The notes under the pieces: generated by a model
Database searches by the model: none
The model's input: the letters and a program-made list of their open reading frames with translations, nothing else
Told to the model about the DNA's origin: nothing
Translations under genes and position numbers: made by a program
Shown: in pieces, positions 55,996 through 64,000 of the stretch
How positions within the stretch are numbered: position 1 is the stretch's first letter
Layout of the letters: each line of letters opens with the position of its first letter
NCBI GenBank assembly: GCA_022495995.1
Contig: JAFEMH010000341.1
Location: forward strand, 496,001-560,000
Reading direction: 5' to 3'
DNA length: 64,000 bases
Source: Adenophora triphylla var. japonica
Lineage: Eukaryota > Streptophyta > Magnoliopsida > Asterales > Campanulaceae

Positions 55996-58900
55996 TTCAA
56001 GATCCACAGATACCTTCAGGGAGGTTTTGAGTTCATTGACTGTTGAGCCTAGTCTGGAGTTTAATCCTTCCCTGAGGTTGTCCAAGCGGTCATTGAACTC
56101 ATCTTGGATCTCGTTCAGCTTGGCCTTCACTGTATCTGACACAAGATCGCATTTACCTTTGAATCCACCTTGAAAAGATCAATTTGTTCCAAGACTTCTT
56201 CACGCAAATTATCCAAGGCGGTCTGGACAACTTGAGATAATTGCGGTCTGGATTGAAGAAAATCAAGGAATTTTGAGCTTAAGCTACCCAGATCCTTTTC
56301 AAGGGAGGAACAAAGTTTTTCTCCAAGGATATCCAAAGATTTTTTCATCTCCTCAACTGATGATTTATCTTCTAGGGCTTTGACCAAACCAGCTTCAAGG
56401 GATTTCTGAAAGGCTTCAGAAGCGGTTTTGATCATGGAAGCGGTTTGATCAGGAGGAGCGATTGAGGAGGAGGATGGAATTGCTGTAGATCTCTCCCCCT
56501 TAATGGCATCAAGCAAAGAGGCCTTAAGGTTAGCCAACTCAAGGGAGTGAGAATCTACCTTGGCTTGCAAATTTCGGTTGGATTCAAGGAGGGTTTCATT
56601 GGAAGCGGTCAAGGAAATGATATGGCCTTGGTTTATTATAAGTTAGCCTTGAATCAAATTCAGGGTTTGGAGAATTTGGGAGTATTCTGAAGGAGGGGCG
56701 GTTGAGGGTGAGGCGGTAGGGAAAATGGGAGGCGGTTGAGTTTGGTTGGTTTTAGGAGCGGTTTGTGTCTGAGGAGGTTTTGGAGGAGGGGTCTTGTGAG
56801 TATGAGGGGAATCTTGGGGAGTTAGGGATTTTTGAGGGGAATTGGATCTGGAGCGGTTAGGGGTGTTGGAATGGGAGCGGTTTAGGTGAGGGGAATTGAC
56901 AGGGGTTGGGTCATCCCTAACAGATTTGGATGTGGCATGTCCAGCAGAGGGCTTGGACTGCCATTGTTGATAAGCTTGGGATTTGGTAGGAGTTTGGTTG
57001 GAGTGTTGGGAATTTATGGAAAGGGAATGTTGGGGTGAGTTATATGTTGATTGGGAAGATAAGGGTGATAGTGATTTTCTGGGGGAAGGTGAAGGGGAAT
57101 TTTGAGGAGGTGATTGAGGAGGGGAATTTCTGGGAGGTGAGGGGGAAGGTGATGGTTGAGCAGGTTTGGTTTTCTTGAAGTTTTTCTTTCTGGTCGCCAT
57201 TTTCTTCCTCTTAGGTTTCTCCCCCTGAGATGGTGCGGTTTTGTTGGGGGAAGGAGTTATGGATTTGGATTTTGATGGGGATTTGGAAGGGGATTGATGA
57301 GGGGATTGGACAGGAGATTGAGTGTTTGGGGTAGGAGGCGGTCTCTCTTCTTGAAGCGGTTCTTGTTGAGGAGCGGTTGGGTCAACAGTCTTGCCTTTGT
57401 GTTGATACTTCTCAGCTTGTTCCTTGGCCAATCTATCAATTCTGTCTTGAAGAACCTTCATCTGTTCTTCCACAGTCAATCCAGCCATCTCATCCCTAGC
57501 CTTCTTGGCTCTAGCTACCAAGTTGGGAATACTTGGGTCTTCTTCCTCTTCTTCATCTTCGTCTTCATCCACCAAGTGCAAGGTTTCAGGTTCAGGTTCC
57601 TTGGATGATTTCTTCTTTCTCTTGCTTGTACCAGCTCCATCATCAGCAGTAGGTGATTTGGTTGCTGGAGCGGTCTTGGTCCTCTTGGGAAGTGGTTCAG
57701 CTCTTGCTTGGGGCTTCCTGGACCGCTTGGTTGCTTTGGTTTGAGGAGCAGTTGAAGGGTTTCTTAATTCATATGGCTCCTTCTTTGGATAAGTGTCTGC
57801 ATCATACAAAGACTTATACAAAGCATCACCATTAGCATACCTGAAAGTATGGCATGCTAGCAATCCAAGGGAATCAGAAGAACAATCCACCATCAGTTCT
57901 GGATTCTTGGTCACTATATCATCTAAGTGCTGGAAATCCATCAGCAAAGCGGTCAGAATCCTGCAGAAAGGTCTCCACCTTTGAGCTTCACCTTTGACCT
58001 TGGACTGATAAGTGTCCATACTATCCTTAATTTCCAAATACAAAATCCTTGGCCAATGCAACTTTATTTCCATGAAGATTGCAGAACTGTACATCCATTG
58101 TTGGGATGTAAAGTTATTGTGGTTCCCAGTCTTCCCACAAATAGATCTTCCCACCAAATGACCAATAAAATTCATCAGCTGACCAAAATCCTTTCTTGGG
58201 ATCTTCTTGTATCTTTTAGCCATGGTATCAACATTAGCTGTTGCTAAGGCAACAGTATCTTGAATATCTTTGCCTACCTCAATAGGAGCTCCACGAACAT
58301 CAAACTGGAAACACCTTTTGATGTCAATGTAGTCTATAGCCAATTTGTGACCTTCAATCACTGCAGACAGGCAAGGAACTTTCAGACCGCCTTCAAAAAT
58401 TCTGACACTCCTCTTGGCGATTGAGTAGAACTGATCCACAAAGGATGGAACTATGAAGTCCTGCTTCTTTGTGAACAGCGGTAGGACACCAGAGACTCTG
58501 AGCTTCCTCAGCAACTCCCTTCCAAGAGCATCAGATTTGAGCTCTTCCTCATTCACTTCTCACCCAGGTAGGAAAGTAGTAGGATCCTACAAAGAAAATT
58601 ATCAAGTGTTAGATCCATTTGTGTATTCATAGTTCACATGTAGTTTGAGCACCAAGCGGTTGGGCAATGGTGCGGTTTGAAAATTTCAAAATCCAAGTGA
58701 AACCATGAATACTTAAACAAATAATGAGGACTTGAGAATAAAATTACTTAAGTACGTGGCATTGTAATCCAAACTTATCCCACACTGCAAGCGGTGATTA
58801 GAGAGGAATTTCTTGGTTTCCAGCCTATATACTTAGTAAAATCTCAAAAGCAATGAAGGAAGGAATTTAACCAGCATGCGGTTTCAAAATATTTGAAAAT

Positions 58901-59608
58901 GCGGTTTAGAACATGCGATTTAGGTTGAATAGGTGAGGAGCGGTTTGAAACAAAAAATCCTAAGCGGTTGCATACAAGCGGTTTCAAACCAAAATGAAAT
59001 CCAAAAATTTCTGAAAAAGTTGAAAATTTTCTAAGTGTTGGAAAAACACTTTCTCAGAATCAAGGCATCCAAAACATATGATTTTTCAAGAACAGTTCAT
59101 GGGTTTTGTGAAGAACACCAAGAACATTCAAGAACACCAAGAACAGAGATTTATGAAACTTAACCAAAATGAGCAAATAACATATCAAAATGATCACATT
59201 GGGAAGGGGATTAACAATATATCAATAAAAATACAACCTTTATCCAGAATCAATCATAATCATCAAAAATGTACAGTGGGTGTTCGAAGAACATGAACTG
59301 AAAAACACAAAATTAGTACTCAAATCATGCATTGATCATGAAATAAACTATGGAATGTAAATCTAGGCATGATTACGAGCAAAACCCAACAAACATTAAC
59401 AAAAATGATCAACAAATGAGATCAAAATCATCAAAAAATATGAACTGAAGAATACGAACAGTTTATGCGTGTTCATCCATGGCAGATTTTGAAGAAATTT
59501 AGAGTTAGGTTTAGAAGATGTTACCATTTCCAAGACTGGTTTCTTGGGTGCTCTAGCAATGGTTGAGGCTCTTTGCCTTTTTGATGTTGGTTTTGATGTA
59601 GAGGCCAT
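55996..59608 (-). pseudogene. Env-like gene of element C, two exons, main part
   Basis: Exon 1 (59525-59608, 28 codons) is basic (SKRQRASTIARAPKKP) and ends at a GTAACATC donor. Exon 2 starts at 58586 after TTTTCTTTGTAG, in frame. It opens with a TGA (58562-58560, probably once CGA), then a long open frame. The N-terminal 270 residues form a globular domain I recall as the putative plant transposon protein domain. A Pro/Ser/Lys-rich middle with acidic run EDEDEEEEEDP and a basic RKKMATRKKNFKKTK follows, then coiled-coil after 56612. TAA at 56643-56645 and a one-base shift near 56145 break it; D cuts it at 55991. I see no signal peptide or clear membrane anchor. Sirevirus env-like ORFs have this general build. 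Confidence 0.68.
58587..59524 (-). other. Intron of the env-like gene
   Basis: 938 bp, GT-AG, phase 0. It contains at least seven GCGGTT hexamers (plus strand), for example at 58878, 58901, 58940, 58964 and 58978. The splice model is inferred from sequence only. Confidence 0.6.
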
Positions 59609-59650
59609 TTACAGTTAATAGGTTTTGAAAATGGAGTTTGTAAAGGTATT

Positions 59651-59740
59651 AGAGAGAGAGAGAGAGAGCTTGGTAGATAAGTACGGTTGCAGAGAGTTTG
59701 GCAGAAAAGGTTTAGGTTTCACCAAACAAGGTATATATAG
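59651..59740 (-). promoter_or_regulatory. Probable separate promoter of the env-like gene
   Basis: On the minus strand CTATATATAC (59731-59740) lies about 125 bp before the ATG at 59608, with a CT microsatellite (59651-59668) in the presumed 5' UTR. This is a standard plant TATA layout inside the element. Confidence 0.55.
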
Positions 59741-60199
59741 GGTGAAGGGGTGGAGGCAGTTGGTCAGAAAGAATGATTGAATTAAACCAACTGTTACACC
59801 CTTTCACCTCCTGCACATCTCTCTATGACGGCTGACATGAAGGCTTTAAATGCTCATGTCCCCTTAGCATTAAATGCTCTGAAAATTTGAATTTTTGAGG
59901 GAAAACATTTGCAAAAATACCCTTATGTCAAAATAAAAATTTAAAAATAAATAAAAGAATTTGAAATTTTTTTTTTAATAAAGATAAGTAATAAAAATAG
60001 CAAGAGTTTACTTCTTGTTGAAACGCGGTTTTGATCCAAGCGGTCAGACTGCATGAGCGGTTTGGAGCTTGCGGTTGCATGCAGGCGGTTGGATAATCTT
60101 GCGGTTTTGGCACAGGCGGTTCAACAGAAGCGGTTTGATTCCAAAAGGAATTTCAACCTAGACTTCAACAAACAAGTTAGCAAATAAAAAGTATGGAAT
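59741..60199 (-). other. Spacer between RNase H and env-like gene with GCGGTT array
   Basis: No gene. Seven GCGGTT hexamers lie at 60025, 60057, 60071, 60085, 60101, 60116 and 60130, the last six at steps of 14-16 bp. Confidence 0.7.
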
Positions 60200-60600
60200 T
60201 TATTTAAGTTCAAGCATACCCATTTCTCCTCTGAGAAAAGAAAATCTCTTGGAGTCAAGAGCCTTTGTGAGGATATCAGCAATTTGGTTGTCTGTCCCCA
60301 CGTACTCTAAATGGATATTCCTCTTCTCCACATGATCTTTGAGGAAATGATACTTGATATCTATGTGCTTGGTCTTGGAATGCATGACAGGGTTGTTGGA
60401 GACTGAAATTGTTGAAGTGTTGTCACACATGATGGGGCAATTCCCTTCATGGATTCCATAGTCTACCAACTGCTGCTTCATCCAAAGGATTTGACAAAGA
60501 ACAACTACCAAAGCAATATACCGAGCCTCTGTGGTTGATACCGAAACCGAAGCTTGCTTCTTGCTGGCCCAAGCAACTAGTCTATTTCAAGGAAATGACA
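60200..60600 (-). pseudogene. Copia RNase H of element C
   Basis: Contains CDNTSTISVSNNPVMHSKTK and IDIKYHFLKDHV, typical of Ty1/copia RNase H, and ends LRGEMGMLELK at TAA. The join to RT near 60600 is out of frame, where the expected catalytic Asp/Glu region is damaged. Confidence 0.85.
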
Positions 60601-61599
60601 AGTACCACTAGTGCTTTTCTGTCATTAGTACAAGCCGCATAATCTCGCATCCGAATAACCTACAAGATCGAAGTTCGAATCTTTGGAATACCAAAGTCCA
60701 AGGTTAGTGGTTCCAGATAAATAGCGGATTATACGCTTGACTGCAATAAGATGTGCTTCTCTAGGATCAGCTTGGTAACGAGCACATACACAGACACTAA
60801 ACATGATATCTGGCCTACTAGCAGTTAAGTAAAGTAATGAGCCGATCATACCTCGATATAAAGTCTGATCAACTTTCTTACCTTTGAGATCCTTATCTAG
60901 CTTATTGTCGGTGGCCATAGGAGTATCATATGCTTTAGCATTTTCTAATCCAAACTTCTTTATCAACTCCTTGGTGTACTTGGCTTGGCTGAGGAAAATA
61001 CCTTCTTCGCATTGCTTGATTTGAAGCCCGAGGAAGAATGTTAATTCTCCCATCATGCTCATCTCAAACTTGCTTTTCATCAGCTTCTCGAAACGCTTAC
61101 AAAGTAACTCATTAGTAGAACCAAAAATAATATCATCGACATAAATTTGAACAAGTAAAGTATGCTCATTATATTTGGCAATAAAAAGAGTTGTATCAAT
61201 TTACCTCGTTTAAATCCTTTTTCTAGTAAAAATTTAGAAAGAGTCTCATACCATGCCCATGGAGCTTGCTTAAGTCCATACAAAGCTTTCTGGAGTTTGT
61301 AGACATGATTGGGAAATTTGGAGTCTTCAAATCCAGGAGGTTGGGCAACATACACGGTCTCTTGCAGTTCGCCATTGAGGAATGCACTCTTTACGTCCAT
61401 TTGATATAACTTGAAACACTTGAAAGAGGCGTAGGCTAAGAAGATTCTGATAGCTTCCAATCTTGCAACTGGAGCAAAGGTTTCATCATAATCAATTCCT
61501 TCTTCTTGCCTATATCCTTGTGCAACCAACCTTGCTTTATTCCTAGTGATGCTTCTATTCTCATCCATCTTATTCTAAATACCCACTTAGTTCCTATCA
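60601..61599 (-). pseudogene. Copia reverse transcriptase of element C
   Basis: Blocks [46 protein letters not shown], then YVDD (about 61135-61146, in another frame after a one-base shift near 61200), and GMIGSLLYLTASRPDIMF. Standard copia RT. Confidence 0.9.
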
Positions 61600-61609
61600 C
61601 TCCTTGATC

Positions 61610-63475
61610 CTAAGGTCTAGGCACCAAAGTCCAGACCTTGCATCTTTCAAAATGGTTGAGTTCTTCTTGCATGGCAACGACCCAACTGGAATCTTGGAGT
61701 GATTCATCAATCTTCTTGGGTTCAACTTGAGATAAAAGAGAAGTATGCTCGTCATAGTTTGATCTCCTTGTTTGAACACCGGAAAATAGATCACCAATCA
61801 CATTTGTGAGGGGGTGACTGCTGACTTCACGAACCTCCGGGGGTAAGTCTGGTTGGACTGAGGTTTGCTGAAGATCTTCAATTGGAACGTCGTTAGATCC
61901 TTCAGCGAAGTCATGAAAGGTAAGTTGACGAAGAGGTTCTATAAGCTGGATAGGGGAATTCTCAACTTCTTCTTCCCTTGGAGTTGCATCTGGAGTAGGA
62001 ACTTCGGGTGCGGTTTCAAAGGTGCGGTTTGAGGGAATTTCAGTTGAGGGTGCTGGATTTTGCGGTTGAGGTTCATGTGCGGTTCTAGAAGGTTCACCTG
62101 TTTCATTATGCTCAACAAAATCACCAGCAACATTTGGAGCCAAATGTGGCTCAAGGAGAGAATGCTCATCGAAAGTAACATGGACAGACTCAACTATTTT
62201 TAAACTAGTTTTATTGAAAACGCGAAAAGCTTTTGAATATTTAGCATACCCAACAAAAATACCTTCGTCGGCTTTAGCTCCGAATTTACCTCTATTTTCT
62301 CTTCCGTTGTAGAGGACAAAACATTTGCAGCCAAAGATCTTGAAGAATGCAATGTTGGGGATTCTTCCTCGCCAAAGCTCATAGGGAGTCTTGTTATAGG
62401 TTTTGTTGATGAGGGAGCGGTTCTGAGTGAAGCATGCGGTATTGATTGCTTCAGCCCAAAAATACTGAGGTAGCTTTGCTTCAGATATCATTGTCTTTCC
62501 AGCCTCAATCAACGTCCTATTCTTCCTTTCCACAACCCCATTTTGTTGTGGAACACCAGCGGTTGAAAAATTGTGATCAATCCCATGGTCATCATAATAC
62601 TGAGCAACAGCGTTGTTCTTAAATTCTGTTCCATTATGTGATCGAACACTAATGATGTCGTCTTCTTTTTGAGTTTGGAGCCGTCTAAAGAGTGCGGTGA
62701 GAATCTCATAGCAATCATCTTTGGAAATCATCATCTCAACCCACGTATATCTTGAGTAATCATCCACCACCACTAAGGTATATCTATTTCCTCCAATTCT
62801 GGCAGTGGTTACGGGTCCAAACAGATCTATGTGAAGCAGTTGTAAGCATCTTGAAGTTGATGGAGCGGTCTTGCTGGTGAAAGACGACGCGGACTGCTTA
62901 CCAAGCTGGCATGCACTGCATTTCTCTGGATGGTGGTCAGCCACATTGGGTAAACCACGAACGAGGTTTTCCCTACCAATCTTTGCAAGATACTTGAAGT
63001 TCAAGTGGCTCAACCTCTTGTGCCATAGCCAACTATTTTCGCTCACATTTTTAGCTACAAAACAGAGATTAGTAATACTACATGCAGAATTTAGATCGAT
63101 AATGTAAATATTACTCTTACGAATCCCTGTGAGTAGGGTGACGCCGGAAATGCTATCTTTGATAAAGCAATTTGATGACGTGAAGTTGCAAAGCATTCCT
63201 TTGTCGCAAAATTGAGAAATTGAAAGGAGGTTGTGCTTGAGTCCATCGACAAGAGAAACCTTCTCAATAGTTAGGTTTCCTCTCCTTATAACACCATATC
63301 CAATGGTCTTTCCTTTGTTGTTGTCACCAAAGGTTACAGACGGACCACTTGCTTCAACGACATCTTCAAGTAAAGATCTATCTCCAGTCATATGTCTTGA
63401 GCAGCCACTGTCAAGATACCATTCATTATCCTTGGAGTGACCAGCCATGAAGCAGAGGACCTGAAATGTAAACAT
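61610..63475 (-). pseudogene. Copia protease and integrase of element C
   Basis: An open 621-codon frame. The protease active site is WYLDSGCSRHMTG. The pre-integrase zinc part (LWHKRLSHLNF to CSACQLGKQ) is followed by the core: Asp in LHIDLFGP, Glu in NGVVERKNRTL. The second catalytic Asp is replaced by His in VRSHNGTEFKN, so the triad is D-H-E and the enzyme is probably inactive. After the core comes a Pro/Thr/Glu-rich tail holding four AACCGC motifs in three frames (62010-62084). It ends at TAG near 61610, just before the RT frame. Confidence 0.88.
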
Positions 63476-63513
63476 TAAGAATGAGGTCCCCCTTTATTCC
63501 TTGGGTCCTGAAG

Positions 63514-63792
63514 TTAGCAACCCTTTACGACCCACACCTGTTTGACAGAAGGAGGTTTACTCTTCCTGGCATTGGGTGTGAACCGCAAAAGGCATTCTGC
63601 AGCCTTGTGACCTAAACCATCACACACAGAACATTTATAATAGCTACAAGCTTCATGAGGTTTTACTAACTCCTTACTCTTCTTAGGAGTTGCATGCGGT
63701 TTGGGACAAGGAAGCGGTTTGGAAGGAGCGGTTCCAGCTAAGATTCCGGCTGAGATAAAGGGAACAGGCTTTGGTTTGACCACGTATTTCAC
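63514..63792 (-). pseudogene. Gag zinc knuckle of element C
   Basis: The piece contains CSVCDGLGHKAAEC, a C-x2-C-x4-H-x4-C knuckle that binds RNA, preceded by a Pro/Lys-rich stretch. It is separated from the protease frame by a stop. Gag continues to the right and leaves the window. Confidence 0.85.
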
Positions 63793-64000
63793 AGGAATGC
63801 TATTCCCTTTTGAAGGCGGGAGGAGCGGTCAAAGAAGATGCGCGGTCGGACACTGTTGGCGACACCACCTTTTCCACCAGGAGCGGTTGGAGCAGTATGC
63901 GACCAATTCCATAAGCCATTTCCTCTTGTTTGCTTCCACGTAATCCTTAGGTTTCAACACGTAATTCTTTTCATATTGCTTTCCTTTTGGGTAGACATAA
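63793..64000 (-). pseudogene. Upstream gag/spacer part of C at the window edge
   Basis: Short broken frames only; probably gag interior. Continues off-window. Confidence 0.4.

Larger units (their letters stand above)
35494..64000 (-). mobile_element. Element C: Sirevirus-like Ty1/copia retrotransposon, 3' part
   Basis: Minus orientation; gag 5' part and 5' LTR are beyond the right edge. Order: gag zinc knuckle, protease, integrase, RT, RNase H, then a separate env-like gene, PPT and LTR. Copia order (integrase before RT) and an env-like ORF after pol are the marks of the SIRE/Maximus group. It is interrupted by element D at 37794-55990. AACCGC motifs are scattered through it. Confidence 0.85.

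Noticed and set aside
1..64000. tRNA, rRNA or other structural RNA genes
   Set aside because: I found only PBS sequences complementary to tRNA ends, no cloverleaf or rRNA-like stretch.

Overview
The window is angiosperm heterochromatin-type DNA, most likely from a eudicot, although the species cannot be named from sequence. I see no ordinary host gene. Almost every base belongs to LTR retrotransposons nested in one another. Evidence for a plant is the tRNA-Arg-primed Ogre/Tat-type Ty3/gypsy elements with a second RNase H, a Sirevirus-like Ty1/copia element with an env-like ORF, and PMD (plant mobile domain) and DUF7745-like genes.

Layout. Element A (Ty3/gypsy, minus orientation) runs from beyond the left edge to its 5' LTR start at 29642. 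It is the oldest and is split by element B, a complete related element on the plus strand (5027-21675, LTRs 5027-6718 and 19979-21675, target duplication CCAAG). A itself landed in an older Tat-type gag relic (29643 to about 30985). From about 30990 to 35236 lies AT-rich relic DNA with a fold-back element and a Stowaway-like MITE. From 35237 to the right edge is a Sirevirus-like copia element C on the minus strand (gag zinc knuckle, protease, integrase, RT, RNase H, spliced env-like gene, PPT, LTR 35494-36945). Its env-like gene is cut by element D, a third Ogre/Tat-like element (37794-55990, minus orientation, target duplication ATTGG).

Elements A, B and D share one plan: LTR, tRNA-Arg PBS, long leader with a 3' splice site, damaged gag/protease zone, RT, RNase H, archaeal-type RNase H and integrase on the sense strand. 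Between pol and the 3' LTR, on the opposite strand, they carry two genes: a four-exon PMD gene and a DUF7745-like gene with a basic tail. A 49-50 bp tandem array lies next to the 3' LTR in B and D. All coding regions are broken, so these are pseudogenes. In B the pol stops I could read are all C-to-T or G-to-A changes. In D, breaks are mostly indels although its LTRs are nearly identical.

The most unusual signals are nucleotide-level. First, paired palindromes GCCG(YR)CGGC about 30 bp apart sit at the LTR promoter, in the leader, before the PMD gene and before the DUF7745 gene, always in the same polarity along the element. Second, a hexamer AACCGC (GCGGTT on the plus strand) is scattered at extreme density through the copia element, in LTR, spacer and coding DNA, in all three reading frames. 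Third, the U5 part of the gypsy LTRs has a conserved hairpin and a second copy of the tRNA-Arg-complementary core of the PBS.
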